DNA of 64,000 bases. Source: JAQBQH01 sp035607415 (GTDB taxonomy: Bacteria; Myxococcota_A; Polyangia; Palsa-1104). Position 1 is the stretch's first letter. Each line of letters starts with the position of its first letter. The notes under the pieces were generated by a model, which was given only the letters and a program-made list of their open reading frames with translations, ran no database searches and was not told where the DNA came from. Below, piece by piece: positions 55,693-64,000 of the stretch. The position numbers and the translations under genes are program-made. The DNA lies in the NCBI GenBank assembly GCA_035607415.1, contig DATNAQ010000110.1, forward strand, positions 1 through 64,000, in the 5' to 3' direction.

Positions 55693-56683
55693 GTCCACCG
55701 CCAACGGCGGCGGCAACAACGGCAACGGCTCCGGCGGCAACGGCGCCGGCGGCGGCGACGGTACCGGCGGTGGCGGCACGGGCGGCGGCGGTGACGGCAC
55801 CGGCGGCGGCGGTGGCACCGGCGGCGGCACCGGCGGCGGCGGCGTCCCCGCTCCCGCCTGCAGCGGCAAGACCGCCCCCGCCATGGCCGACGACACCTGG
55901 ACCCTCATGTCCGGCGGCCTCATGCGCACCGCCAACGTCCACGTACCGACGAGCTACGATCCGTCCAAGGGCATGCCGCTCGTCCTCGACTTCCACGGCT
56001 ACAGCTCCAACGCCTCGCAAGAAGCGCTGCTCAGCGGCATGAACGCAAAGGCCGACAGCGCCGGCTTCATCGCCATCCACCCCGAGGGCACCAACTCGTC
56101 CTGGAACGCCGGCTCCTGCTGCGGCCAGGCCGCCACCGACAACGTCGACGACATCGGCTTCGTCAAGGACCTCCTCGACACCGCCGCCGATCGCCTGTGC
56201 ATCGACGCGCACCGCATCTTCGTCACTGGCATGTCCAACGGCGGCTTCATGTCGAACCGCATCGGCTGCGAGCTCGCCGATCGCGTCGCCGCCATCGCAC
56301 CGGTCGCCGGCGTCGACGGCATGCCGACCTGCACGCCCTCGCGACCGATGCCGATCATCCACTTCCACGGCACCGCCGACACGCTCGTGCCCTACGCCGG
56401 CAGCCCGACGGAGGGCTTCATCTCCGTCGCCGACGACTTCGCCGGCTGGGGCATGCGCGACGGCTGCACCGACATGCCGTCGACGACCTTCATGAACGGC
56501 GACTCCAGCTGCAGCTCGTACCTCCAGTGCAGCGGCGGCGCCCAGGTCACGCTCTGCACCGTGCAGAACGGCGGCCACACCTGGCCCGGCGGCCTGCCCA
56601 TCCCGGCCCTCGGCTACACCACCACGGACCTCTCGGCCACCGACGCCATGTGGTCGTTTTTCCTCGCGCATCCCCTGCCCTAG
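55634..56683 (+). CDS. Lipoprotein esterase, PHB depolymerase/feruloyl esterase-like
   Basis: 349 residues. The signal peptide ends AAIGC (lipobox, Cys17). A Gly-rich linker of ~55 residues (GGGDGTGGGG) leads to an alpha/beta hydrolase of the LpqC/PHB-depolymerase group: oxyanion LDFHGYSS, nucleophile Ser201 in GMSNGG, Asp249 in FHGTADTLVPY and His315 in NGGHTWPGG. Several Cys suggest disulfides. The substrate could be a short polyester or feruloyl ester. The gene overlaps tetR out of frame. Confidence 0.88.
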   Translation: MRTHLALVLVAAAAIGCANKSTANGGGNNGNGSGGNGAGGGDGTGGGGTGGGGDGTGGGGGTGGGTGGGGVPAPACSGKTAPAMADDTWTLMSGGLMRTANVHVPTSYDPSKGMPLVLDFHGYSSNASQEALLSGMNAKADSAGFIAIHPEGTNSSWNAGSCCGQAATDNVDDIGFVKDLLDTAADRLCIDAHRIFVTGMSNGGFMSNRIGCELADRVAAIAPVAGVDGMPTCTPSRPMPIIHFHGTADTLVPYAGSPTEGFISVADDFAGWGMRDGCTDMPSTTFMNGDSSCSSYLQCSGGAQVTLCTVQNGGHTWPGGLPIPALGYTTTDLSATDAMWSFFLAHPLP

Positions 56684-56752
56684 CGACCTTCGCTACTTTT
56701 CGGGGGAACTTCGCGCCCACGCGTGCGTCTGATATGGGCTGGAGGCTCGCGC

Positions 56753-57583
56753 ATGCTGAGCACGCCCACGACGGCCGTGACCCTCTACCTCTCGTCGGCG
56801 CTCGTGCTCTCGGGCGCCTTCGCCATCCGCAGCGACCCTCCCGAAGATCCCATCCGCCCCCTCGAGCGCGCCCACGCCCGCGGCGAGGTCGCCCCGCGCA
56901 TCCCGCGCCTCGACCCCGCCGATCCGATGGCCAACCAGGCCGTGCTCATGGAGGCGCTCGCCGACGCCGATCCGACCGCCTGCCACCGCCGCACCATCGC
57001 GCTGGCCACCAACGGCCGTCTCTCGCGCGTGCGCTTCGGCCGCCGCGCCGTCTGCCAGCTCGCGCGCCTCAAGGAAATCTCCGTCGCGCAGCCCGGCTTC
57101 GGCGCACGCGGCCTCGCCGAGGTCGCCGCCTTCGTCCTCGGCCGGCGCACCCGCGGCGACGTCGAGGTCACGCGCATCGTGGTGCCGCCCTTCCGCTTCA
57201 CCGGCGACACGCTGTCCTTCGTCGCCGCCGATCTCGGTCCGCTCGACGACGGCGAGCAGCTCATCGGCACCTATCACACGCACCCCGACGACGACTGGCA
57301 CCAGGGCCTGCTCTCGCGCGTCGACCTCGGCTTCATGCGCTCCGGCCACGTCGACTTCCACGGCCGGGTCGGCTGGCTCGATCACGAGTCGCGCGATCTC
57401 GACTGGCTCTTCGACATCGTCGAGCCGCGCAACGGCGACTGGAACGTCTTCGCCCACGACCGCGACGTGCTCGATCAGCTCACCTCGCGCTGCGACGCCG
57501 GCGACTGTCCGCTCAACGCGCTGCGCCTACCGGGGACGGCGTACTATCTCCTCGCGCGCTACTACGAGGACCGCGACCTATAA
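56753..57583 (+). CDS. Exported JAMM-like metalloprotease-fold protein
   Basis: 276 residues. GGAGG lies eight bases before the ATG. The N-terminus (VTLYLSSALVLSGAFA) is a signal peptide or anchor. Residues ~160-200 read GTYHTHPDDDWHQGLLSRVD: His175, His177, Ser188 and Asp191 match HxHP-Xn-SxxD of JAMM (Mov34/MPN) metal sites, though the HP-to-S spacing is longer than usual and the partner Glu is not obvious. JAMM proteins usually cleave isopeptide bonds in the cytoplasm; an exported one is unusual. A catalytic role is inference. Confidence 0.65.
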   Translation: MLSTPTTAVTLYLSSALVLSGAFAIRSDPPEDPIRPLERAHARGEVAPRIPRLDPADPMANQAVLMEALADADPTACHRRTIALATNGRLSRVRFGRRAVCQLARLKEISVAQPGFGARGLAEVAAFVLGRRTRGDVEVTRIVVPPFRFTGDTLSFVAADLGPLDDGEQLIGTYHTHPDDDWHQGLLSRVDLGFMRSGHVDFHGRVGWLDHESRDLDWLFDIVEPRNGDWNVFAHDRDVLDQLTSRCDAGDCPLNALRLPGTAYYLLARYYEDRDL

Positions 57584-57584
57584 T
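57579..57584 (+). promoter_or_regulatory. TATAAT -10 hexamer, six bases before the start codon
   Basis: A consensus TATAAT overlaps the previous stop codon and is exactly six bases before the ATG at 57591, so transcription would begin at the ATG. No -35 consensus at 16-18 bases. Confidence 0.5.
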
Positions 57585-57590
57585 CGGGGC

Positions 57591-58202
57591 ATGCGTACCG
57601 AGATCCTCCTGGCCCTCTTCTTCTGCGGCTGCGCCACCACCGGCACCGGCGGCGGGCCGGTAACGCAGGTCGCCGGCGAGCCGTTCGCCCTCTCCGCGCG
57701 CAACGACCGCATCACCGGGCAGGTGTGCGGCATGGACGTCACCCTCGACGTCAGGCGCAACGCCGACGGCGGCGTGGCGCTCAACGGCTTCCTCGACGGG
57801 CGGTTCCCGGTGCACCTCGCCGCGCACGATGAAGGCGCGGCGCGCGTCATCACCGGAGCGCTCGGCACCCGCGCCGGCGAGTCGGCGGTCGAGCTGCGCG
57901 TCCGGCCCGACGCCCTCGACGGGCGCGTCGGCTTCCGCCGCTTCGACCTGCGCGCCGACGGCGACAAGCTCGCCGGCACCATGCAGATCCCGAACGCGAT
58001 CGAGCCGTCGGAGACCGTGCTCGACGGCCGCGCGCAGCTGGCGTCGCTCCCGCTCGACACCCAGGCGGCGCTGGTGCCGACGCTGTTGACCTGCAACGTG
58101 CAGCCGGTCGGCCGTTGGGGCCGGACGTCGCTGTTCGTGCGCGTCGGTGGCCCCGCCGGGGCGCTGCCGCATCAATCATCGAGCCTCTATCAGCGCGAGT
58201 AG
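57591..58202 (+). CDS. Small lipoprotein of unknown function
   Basis: 203 residues. The signal peptide ends FFCGC (lipobox, ~Cys14) and a short Gly/Thr linker follows. The body is beta-rich with one Cys pair (GQVCGMDVTLD, LLTCNVQP) and no recognised family. The start is supported by the TATAAT six bases upstream. Confidence 0.68.
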   Translation: MRTEILLALFFCGCATTGTGGGPVTQVAGEPFALSARNDRITGQVCGMDVTLDVRRNADGGVALNGFLDGRFPVHLAAHDEGAARVITGALGTRAGESAVELRVRPDALDGRVGFRRFDLRADGDKLAGTMQIPNAIEPSETVLDGRAQLASLPLDTQAALVPTLLTCNVQPVGRWGRTSLFVRVGGPAGALPHQSSSLYQRE

Positions 58203-58203
58203 T

Positions 58204-58209
58204 TATACT
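58204..58209 (+). promoter_or_regulatory. TATACT -10-like hexamer before the PAP2 gene
   Basis: TATACT follows the previous stop codon and ends eight bases before the TTG at 58218. Transcription would start within one or two bases of the TTG. No ribosome-binding site is seen. Confidence 0.4.
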
Positions 58210-58217
58210 CGCGCGTC

Positions 58218-59156
58218 TTGCGCGCCCGCATCCGACCCGAAGAAGCGCTGCTCGCCGGCTACGGCATCGCGCTCGTCGCCATCATGGCGACCACCGGTCA
58301 CTGGACCTTCACGTCCACGATGCACCGCCGCTTCATCGACGTCTTCCTCGTGCTCGCCGCGCTCGTGCTCGCCCGCGACTTCGTGCGCGCGCGCCGCGAG
58401 GATCGCTCGCCGTGGCAGTCGCTGCGCCGCGCCCTGCCGCCGGCGGCGCAGGTGATCCGCGACTTCACGCCGTTCCTCATCGCGCTCGTGTTCTACGAGA
58501 CGCTCCACGATCTGACCCCGCTCATCCGCCACGACGTCGTCGACGACGTGCTCATCGGCATCGACCGGCGCGTGCTCGGCGTCGACGCCGCGGTGTGGAT
58601 GGGGCGCTTCGGCTCGCCGGGGCTCACGCACTTCATGGTCTTCTGCTACCTCAGCTACTTCTTCGCGCCGGCGATCCTGGCATCGCTGATCTATTGGAGC
58701 GGGCGCCGGCAGCTGTTCCGCGACTTCCTCGTCTCGTTGTGCGTGGTGACGCTGCTCGGCTACACCGGCTATCTGCTCGTGCCCGCCGTTGGGCCCTACC
58801 TCTATCAAGCCGAGCTGTTCCCCGATCGCCTCCCCGGCGGCGGGCTCAAGAACACCGAGTCGATGATCCAGACGATCGACGCCTTGAAGGGCTACGCGCG
58901 CGACTGCTTCCCGTCGCTGCACACGGCGCACACCACCGTGGTGCTGACCTTCGCCTGGCGCTGGTCGCGCCTGGCGTTCCTCGTCTATCTGCCGATCGGG
59001 CTCGGCCTCTACGTCTCGACGATCTATCTGCGCATGCACTACGCCGTCGACGTCGCCGCCGGCTTCGTGGTGGCCACGATCGCGGTCATGGTGGGGCCGC
59101 GCCTCGAGCGCTGGTGGTATCGCGACGCGGTGCCCGCTATCATGCGCGCATCATGA
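58218..59156 (+). CDS. PAP2 family, IPC-synthase-like membrane phosphatase/transferase
   Basis: 312 residues with about six membrane helices. The catalytic motifs are CFPSLHTAHTTV (C2) and YLRMHYAVDVAAG (C3), like the PAP2_3 group that includes fungal inositol-phosphorylceramide synthase Aur1 and related phosphotransferases. The likely substrate is a phospholipid or sphingolipid precursor. A TTG start is used because no ATG is near; TATACT lies upstream. It overlaps the acyl-CoA-binding protein gene as ATGA, pointing to a shared lipid pathway. Confidence 0.85.
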   Translation: MRARIRPEEALLAGYGIALVAIMATTGHWTFTSTMHRRFIDVFLVLAALVLARDFVRARREDRSPWQSLRRALPPAAQVIRDFTPFLIALVFYETLHDLTPLIRHDVVDDVLIGIDRRVLGVDAAVWMGRFGSPGLTHFMVFCYLSYFFAPAILASLIYWSGRRQLFRDFLVSLCVVTLLGYTGYLLVPAVGPYLYQAELFPDRLPGGGLKNTESMIQTIDALKGYARDCFPSLHTAHTTVVLTFAWRWSRLAFLVYLPIGLGLYVSTIYLRMHYAVDVAAGFVVATIAVMVGPRLERWWYRDAVPAIMRAS

Positions 59157-59407
59157 CGCTCGCCGAGAAGTTCGCCGACGCGCAGGTGCGCATCAAGACG
59201 TTGACGCACGCGCCGCCGACCGATCAGCTGCTGGCGCTGTACGCGCTCTACAAGCAGGGCTCCGTCGGCGACGTCGACGGCAAGCGCCCCGGCATGCTCG
59301 ACATCAAGGGGCGCGCCAAGTACGACGCCTGGGCCGGCAAGAAGGGCCTGTCGCGCGACGAGGCCATGACCGCCTACGTCGCGCTCGTCGATCGCCTCGT
59401 CGGATAG
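59153..59407 (+). CDS. Acyl-CoA-binding protein
   Basis: 84-residue four-helix ACBP, the length of eukaryotic ACBP. The ligand motif is LLALYALYKQGSVGDVDG, RPGMLDIKGRAKYDAWAGKK, then GLSRDEAMTAYVALVDRL. The family binds long-chain acyl-CoA esters and supplies them to lipid enzymes. It occurs in few bacteria. Translational coupling to the PAP2 gene suggests it feeds acyl chains to that pathway, which is inference. Confidence 0.93.
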   Translation: MTLAEKFADAQVRIKTLTHAPPTDQLLALYALYKQGSVGDVDGKRPGMLDIKGRAKYDAWAGKKGLSRDEAMTAYVALVDRLVG

Positions 59408-59418
59408 CGCGCGCGGCG

Positions 59419-60711
59419 CTACGCCGTGAAGATCCAGCGCGCCATCTGCGCCAGGCTCGCCGACTTGCCCTGCACCAGCAGGCCGACGCGAAAGATGCGC
59501 CCCGCCGCCCAGATGCAGAACGCCGCCGTGAGCAGCGTCAGCCCGGCGCCGCACGCCACCTGCCACGCCGGCGCCGTCGGATGCAGCGCCACGCGCAAGA
59601 GCATCACGAGCGGCGTCGCCGGCGGAAAGAGCGACATGCCCACCGCCAGCGGGCTCGACGGCGACTGGATCACCGGAAGCAGCGTCATCATCGGCAGCAT
59701 CAGCGGCAACATCACCGGCAGCATCAGGTTCTGCGCGTCCTTGACGTCGTTGCAGGCGGCGCCGATGGCCATCGACACCGATCCGTAGAGCAGCATCGCC
59801 AGGACGAGGAACACCAGGAACCACGCGATCAGCGCCGGCGGCACCGCGCCCGCGTAGCCCATGCGCCCGGCGATCGACAGCCCCGCGGTCAGATAGACCG
59901 TGCCGAGCAGGAGCGACACCGCCACCGATCCGAGCAGCTTGCCGGTCATCAGCTCCGTCGGTGACAGCGAGCCGAGCAGCACCTCGCTGATGCGGCTCGT
60001 CTTCTCGGTGAGCACCGAGTTCATGAGCTGCGGCACCGAGGTGACCACGAAGAAGAACAACAGGATCACCGCCGCCATCGGGATGAACACGAGGCGCACG
60101 TCGTCGTGCTTCTCGGCGGGATGGATGCGTCCGTTGGCGTCGCGCGTCCACAGCCCGAGATCGTCGGCCGACACCTTGCGCGACAGCGCCTCGACCAGCC
60201 CGGCGTCGAGGTGCGCCTCCTGATAGCGGCGCGCGCGGATCGTCTCGTCGAGCGTCTTCGAAAGCCAGGCCGACAGATCCTCGTAGGCCGGATGATCCGA
60301 GTAGTAGCGGAGCTTGTCGCGATCGGGCTCCGCCGGGATCTCGACGAACGCGAACAGCTGCTCCTTGCGCACGCGATCCGAGAGCTCCACGCGCACCGCA
60401 TCGAGCGGGCGCGTGCCCACGTCGACGCGCTCGGGCACGAACGCCGCGCGCGGCAGCTTGCCCGCCAGCGCCGCGTTCGCCTCGTCGCGCTTGTGCGCCG
60501 CCGCGGCGACGGCGTCGTAGTACTTCCCGCTCGGATCGATCACCGCGAACGTGCGCGGCGTCGTGTCGGTGCGCGCCGAGATCTGCTTCTGCGCGAAGCC
60601 CGACCCGAGCATGAGCAGCGGCAACAAGACGATGCTGACGAGGAACGCCTTGGACCGCACCATGGCGCGGAACTCGGTCTCGGCGACGGCGAGGATCTTG
60701 TTGGGGCTCAT
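59419..60711 (-). CDS. ABC-2 type exporter permease (NatB-like)
   Basis: 430 residues. One helix near the N-terminus (KAFLVSIVLLPLLMLGSGFA), a ~200-residue extracytoplasmic region, then about five helices (AAVILLFFFVVTSVPQLMNS, SLLLGTVYLTAGLSI, LPLMLPMMTLLPVIQSPSS). The layout matches ABC-2 permeases of the NatB type that export sodium or other small solutes. Its ATG follows the ATPase stop with no gap, so the two form one exporter. Confidence 0.88.
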   Translation of the reverse strand: MSPNKILAVAETEFRAMVRSKAFLVSIVLLPLLMLGSGFAQKQISARTDTTPRTFAVIDPSGKYYDAVAAAAHKRDEANAALAGKLPRAAFVPERVDVGTRPLDAVRVELSDRVRKEQLFAFVEIPAEPDRDKLRYYSDHPAYEDLSAWLSKTLDETIRARRYQEAHLDAGLVEALSRKVSADDLGLWTRDANGRIHPAEKHDDVRLVFIPMAAVILLFFFVVTSVPQLMNSVLTEKTSRISEVLLGSLSPTELMTGKLLGSVAVSLLLGTVYLTAGLSIAGRMGYAGAVPPALIAWFLVFLVLAMLLYGSVSMAIGAACNDVKDAQNLMLPVMLPLMLPMMTLLPVIQSPSSPLAVGMSLFPPATPLVMLLRVALHPTAPAWQVACGAGLTLLTAAFCIWAAGRIFRVGLLVQGKSASLAQMARWIFTA

Positions 60712-61620
60712 CTACGCTTCCGCCTCCGGCCGCGCGATGCGCACGAAGATGTCGTGCAGCGACGGGCTCGCCACCTCGAACTGATGCACCGTGGTGCGCG
60801 CCACCAGCGCGCGCAGGAACACCTGCGGATCGCCGTTGACGCGCACCTCCTGCAGGTTTCCTTGATCGACCACCTTGTCGATCCCCGGCATCCCCTCCAG
60901 CACCGCGCGCCCGCCGTCGGTGCGCACGCGGATCGTATCGGCGCCGTACTGCTCCTGGATCTCGGCCATGGTGCCGTCGAGGACCTTCTTGCCGCGGAAG
61001 ATCATGAAGATGCGATCGCACAGCCGCTCCGCGGTCGACATGTCGTGCGTGGAGAACACGATCGTCGTGCCGCGATCGCGCAGCTGCAAGACCGCGTCCT
61101 TGAGCGCCTCGGCGTTCACCGGATCGAGCCCGCTGAACGGCTCGTCGAGGATCAAGAGCTCCGGCTCCGACACCACCGCCGAGATGAACTGCACCTTCTG
61201 CGACTGCCCCTTCGACAGCGACTCGATCTTCAGCCCCGCGCGATCGCCGAGCTGCAGCTTCTCCAGCCACGCGTCGATCGCCCCGTCGAGGCGCGCGCGC
61301 GGCACCGACTTCAGCCGCCCGTAGTAGCGCAACAGATCGCGCACCGACATCTTCTTGTAGAGCCCGCGCTCCTCGGGCAGATAGCTCACCCGATCGCGCG
61401 CCGCGTGCGTCGTCTTCTCGCCGAGCACCACGATCTCGCCCGCGTCGGGCAAGAGGATGTTCATGGTCATGCGCAGCGTCGTCGTCTTACCGCTGCCGTT
61501 CGGTCCGATGAATCCATAGACCGACCCGCGCGGCACCGTCAGCGTCAAGTCGTCGACGGCGGCATAGTCGCCGAAGCGCTTGGTCACGCCGCGGATCGCG
61601 ATGGCGTCCCCGTTCGTCAT
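60712..61620 (-). CDS. ABC exporter ATP-binding protein (NatA-like)
   Basis: 302 residues. Walker A GPNGSGKTT, signature LSKGQSQKVQF (LSxGQ form), Walker B LLILDEPFSGLDP and switch His in VFSTHDMS. The C-terminal ~80 residues look like the DUF4162 domain of NatA-type ATPases. GGAGC precedes the ATG. It drives the permease gene that follows directly. Confidence 0.95.
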   Translation of the reverse strand: MTNGDAIAIRGVTKRFGDYAAVDDLTLTVPRGSVYGFIGPNGSGKTTTLRMTMNILLPDAGEIVVLGEKTTHAARDRVSYLPEERGLYKKMSVRDLLRYYGRLKSVPRARLDGAIDAWLEKLQLGDRAGLKIESLSKGQSQKVQFISAVVSEPELLILDEPFSGLDPVNAEALKDAVLQLRDRGTTIVFSTHDMSTAERLCDRIFMIFRGKKVLDGTMAEIQEQYGADTIRVRTDGGRAVLEGMPGIDKVVDQGNLQEVRVNGDPQVFLRALVARTTVHQFEVASPSLHDIFVRIARPEAEA

Positions 61621-61661
61621 GATGGTTGCTCCGCGCGCTCTCTACGGCTCAGCGCATCAAG

Positions 61662-61681
61662 TCGGCTCGCTGCACTCGCCT
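61662..61681 (+). repeat. Intergenic copy of a dispersed 20-mer
   Basis: Matches 17 of 20 bases with 40477-40496 in the membrane-protein gene. The differences are all C/G swaps. Part of the 137-base gap between the exporter and the kinase gene. Confidence 0.4.
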
Positions 61682-61745
61682 CCGGGATGCGAAACTCCTT
61701 CGCCTCCGTTCGCGCGCTCACCGTGTCCACAACGTCAGAGGCTGC

Positions 61746-61751
61746 TACAGT
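61746..61751 (+). promoter_or_regulatory. TACAGT -10-like hexamer, six bases before the start codon
   Basis: TACAGT lies exactly six bases before the kinase ATG at 61758, the same sequence and spacing as at 32542. No ribosome-binding site or -35 consensus is seen. Confidence 0.45.
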
Positions 61752-61757
61752 ATTCCC

Positions 61758-63194
61758 ATGGCCCACATGCCGCAACTGAGCGCGCGCTTTCGTTTCGCGT
61801 CGCGCATCTGCGGCATCGTCGTCACCGCCGTCGGCGCGCTCGTCTTCGCCGCCTGGATGCTCGACGACGCCACCATCAACCGCGCGCTCGCCGGCCACTT
61901 CATCATGCAGCTCAACACCGGCCTGGCGTTCATCGTCGCCGGCGCGGCATTGTGGCTGCGCCCGCGCCTCGTCGCCACGCTGTGCGGTTGGGCCGTCATG
62001 CTCGGCGGCGCCTTCATGATCGCCGAGCACATCCGCGCCGGCCACGTGCTGCCCGGCCGCATGGAGCCCGACACCGCCTCGGGCTTTTTGTGCATCGGCG
62101 CCGCGCTCGTTCTGCGCCACGCCACGAGGCACGCCGCCACGCGCATCGGAGAGGCGCTCACCATCGCCTGCCTGCTCATCGCGATGGTCGGGCTCTTCGG
62201 CTTCACCTACAACGTCAAGTTCTTCTTCGGCGTCGCGCAGTACGTGCGCATGACCCTCGGCACCGCGATGGCGTTCGTCGCGCTCGGCCTCGGCACGCTG
62301 TTCGCCGATCCCGAGCGCGGCGTCATGGCCACCGTCGTCAGCGACTCCGCCGGCGGCGTGATGGCGCGCCGCCTCTATCCCGCGGCGATCGCGATCCCGA
62401 TCCTGCTCGGCCAGCTCACGCTCATCGGCGAGACGCTGCGCCTGTACAACGGCAAGTTCGGGCTCTCGCTGTTCCTGCTCACGTCGATCGTCGTCTTCGT
62501 GCTGCTCGTGTCGCTCACCTATCGCTCGCTCGATCGCACCGACGCCGAGCGCATGCGTCTGGCCGCCGTGCTGCTCGAAGAGGCCGAGCGCCGCCACATC
62601 GCGCAGGAGCTCCACGACGAAGTCGGCCAATCGCTCACCGCGCTCAAGCTGCGCCTCCAGGTCGCCGAGCCATCGGAGCAGGTGGTGCAGGCGCGCGGCC
62701 TCGTCGACGAGCTGCTCACGCGCGTGTCGAACCTCTCGCTCGATCTGCGCCCGGCGATGCTCGACGATCTCGGCCTTCTGCCCGCGCTCGTGTGGCTGTT
62801 CGAGCGCTACAGCAAGCAGACCAACGTGAAGGTCGAGTTCGCGCACACCGGCCTCGACGGGCGCATGTCGCCCATCGTCGAGACCGCCGCCTTCCGCATC
62901 GTGCAGGAGGCGCTCACCAACGTGGCGCGCCACGCCGCGGTGCCGTCGGTGAACGTGCGCGTGTGGCGCGACGGCGCCGCGCTCTCGGTGCAGATCGCCG
63001 ACGGCGGCAAAGGCTTCGACGTCGCCGCCGCTCTCGCCGCCGGCCAGTCGAGCGGCCTCAGCGGCATGCGCGAGCGCGCCGCGGCCCTCGGCGGCACCAT
63101 GGACATCGAGTCGAACGGCGACGGCACGCGGCTGACCGCCGAGCTGCCCTTGCCGTCCAGCCCGGCAGCGGCCAAGATGGGCGCCAGCGCATGA
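61758..63194 (+). CDS. NarL-type sensor histidine kinase
   Basis: 478 residues. About eight membrane helices fill the first ~250 residues with little extracytoplasmic loop, so the sensor may be within the membrane. HisKA_3 follows with His286 in RRHIAQELHDEVGQSLTALK, then a HATPase_c domain (RIVQEALTNVARHA, SGLSGMRERAAALGG). This class pairs with LuxR-type regulators, and the next gene is one, joined by ATGA. Confidence 0.93.
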   Translation: MAHMPQLSARFRFASRICGIVVTAVGALVFAAWMLDDATINRALAGHFIMQLNTGLAFIVAGAALWLRPRLVATLCGWAVMLGGAFMIAEHIRAGHVLPGRMEPDTASGFLCIGAALVLRHATRHAATRIGEALTIACLLIAMVGLFGFTYNVKFFFGVAQYVRMTLGTAMAFVALGLGTLFADPERGVMATVVSDSAGGVMARRLYPAAIAIPILLGQLTLIGETLRLYNGKFGLSLFLLTSIVVFVLLVSLTYRSLDRTDAERMRLAAVLLEEAERRHIAQELHDEVGQSLTALKLRLQVAEPSEQVVQARGLVDELLTRVSNLSLDLRPAMLDDLGLLPALVWLFERYSKQTNVKVEFAHTGLDGRMSPIVETAAFRIVQEALTNVARHAAVPSVNVRVWRDGAALSVQIADGGKGFDVAAALAAGQSSGLSGMRERAAALGGTMDIESNGDGTRLTAELPLPSSPAAAKMGASA

Positions 63195-63841
63195 AGACCC
63201 GAGTCCTCCTCGCCGACGATCACCAGGTCATCATCGACGGCCTCAAGGTCCTGCTCTCGCGCGAAGACGACCTCGAGGTCGTCGGCCAGGCCACCGACGG
63301 GTTGCAGGTCCTGCCCAGGGTGCTCGAGCTCAAGCCCGACGTGCTGGTGCTCGACCTCATGATGCCCGGCCTCAACGGCCTCGAGGTGGCGCGCCAGATG
63401 CGCGATCGCGCGCCGTCGACGCGCGTGATCGTCCTGTCGATGCACTCCAACGACGCCTACGTCGTCGAGGCGCTGCGCAACGGCGCCGCCGGCTACGTGC
63501 TCAAGCAGGCCGAGGCGCGCGCGCTCGTCGACGCCATCCGCACCGTGCGCGGCGGCGCCCGCTACCTCTCGCCGCCGCTGTCGGAGCAGAAGCTCGAGCG
63601 CTGGGAGCAGGACGCCAAGGCGGCGCCGTTCGATCCCTACGACACGCTGTCGACGCGCGAGCGCGAGGTGCTGCAGCTCGCCGCCGAAGGGCTCACCAGC
63701 GCCGCGATCGGCGAGCGCCTCAGCATCGGCAAGCGCACCGTCGAGACCCATCGCGCGAACCTGCAGCGCAAGCTCGGCGTGAAGACCCAAGCCGACCTCG
63801 TGCGCTTCGCCGTGAAGAAGGGCCTCGTCGGCGTCGACTAG
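63191..63841 (+). CDS. LuxR/NarL-type response regulator
   Basis: 216 residues. Receiver (~1-120) with LLADDH, phosphoacceptor Asp55 in VLDLMMPG, and Lys in GYVLKQAEA. LuxR-type helix-turn-helix (~150-215): LSTREREVLQLAAEGLTSAA, IGERLSIGKRTVETHRANLQ. Translationally coupled to the kinase. A hairpin region follows. Confidence 0.95.
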   Translation: MKTRVLLADDHQVIIDGLKVLLSREDDLEVVGQATDGLQVLPRVLELKPDVLVLDLMMPGLNGLEVARQMRDRAPSTRVIVLSMHSNDAYVVEALRNGAAGYVLKQAEARALVDAIRTVRGGARYLSPPLSEQKLERWEQDAKAAPFDPYDTLSTREREVLQLAAEGLTSAAIGERLSIGKRTVETHRANLQRKLGVKTQADLVRFAVKKGLVGVD

Positions 63842-63864
63842 CGGCGGCCGGCGAGAGCGGCCGC

Positions 63865-63910
63865 GCGCGCTCCTACATGCACGTACTGGGAGCGCGCTCC
63901 CCGATCGGGG
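63865..63910 (+). terminator. Double hairpin after the response-regulator gene
   Basis: GCGCGCTCC and GGAGCGCGC form a nine-bp stem with a 15-base loop, followed directly by the palindrome CCCCGATCGGGG. No T run follows, so termination would not be of the standard intrinsic type. The remaining bases to the window end show no gene. Confidence 0.5.
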
Positions 63911-64000
63911 TGGTCGAGCCCGGTGTGCGGATGTGGGTGCGACGCTCGCTTCCCGTCGCTGAGCCATCTCATGGGTGGGTGGCGCAGATGTTGCTCGATT

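Overview
The window is about 64 kb of very GC-rich DNA with densely packed genes, many joined by ATGA or GTGA stop/start overlaps. The likely source is a myxobacterium (Myxococcota), probably near the Haliangium/Kofleriaceae group. Three things suggest this: a bacterial microcompartment (BMC) operon whose shell proteins and gene order resemble, from memory, the Haliangium ochraceum locus; many lipoproteins with Asp-Met linkers or 'EICNNGIDDDGNG' repeats; and several sigma-54 activators. No tRNA, rRNA, CRISPR array, insertion sequence or phage gene was seen. Species-level placement is inference.

Region 1 (1-20200). A lipoprotein, a MoaD-MoaE fusion and an FHA-domain sigma-54 activator precede a nearly complete type II secretion operon on the minus strand, in the order regulator, gspC, a second gspC-like gene, gspD, E, F, G, H, I, J, K, L, M, N. 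Most junctions overlap. The second gspC-like protein appears to join a secretin N-domain-like module to the GspC PDZ module. No prepilin peptidase gene (gspO) is present.

Region 2 (20200-30400). Three exported proteins (a protein with an HE-type zinc-like motif, a C2-like lipoprotein, and a secreted serpin) face the BMC operon. The operon encodes BMC-T, BMC-H and BMC-P shell proteins, a CoA-acylating-type aldehyde dehydrogenase with an N-terminal encapsulation-like helix, a class III adenylyl cyclase with all six expected catalytic residues, a second BMC-T, and a multi-pass sensor histidine kinase coupled by GTGA. A 33-42 residue single-pass membrane peptide may lie just upstream. No signature enzyme, phosphotransacylase or alcohol dehydrogenase is seen, so the substrate is unknown. 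This signalling-linked microcompartment is the most interesting system in the window.

Region 3 (30400-43330, plus strand). Two large multi-pass membrane proteins, a parallel beta-helix protein coupled to a Tim44-like zinc-ribbon protein, a clan-A-like glycoside hydrolase, a large Asp-Met/Ca-repeat lipoprotein, a small RHH-like/LRV-like protein and an SrkA-type kinase.

Region 4 (43330-64000). A MoxR/DUF58/DUF4129 operon whose last gene has an apparent frameshift; exported proteins; an ECF sigma factor with a FecR-like partner; a lone receiver protein; a TetR regulator with two perfect tandem palindromes; a lipoprotein esterase; a JAMM-like exported protein; a PAP2/IPC-synthase-like enzyme coupled to an acyl-CoA-binding protein; a NatAB-like ABC exporter; and a NarL-type two-component pair. 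Several genes carry a TAnnnT hexamer six to nine bases before the start codon, which suggests leaderless transcripts.
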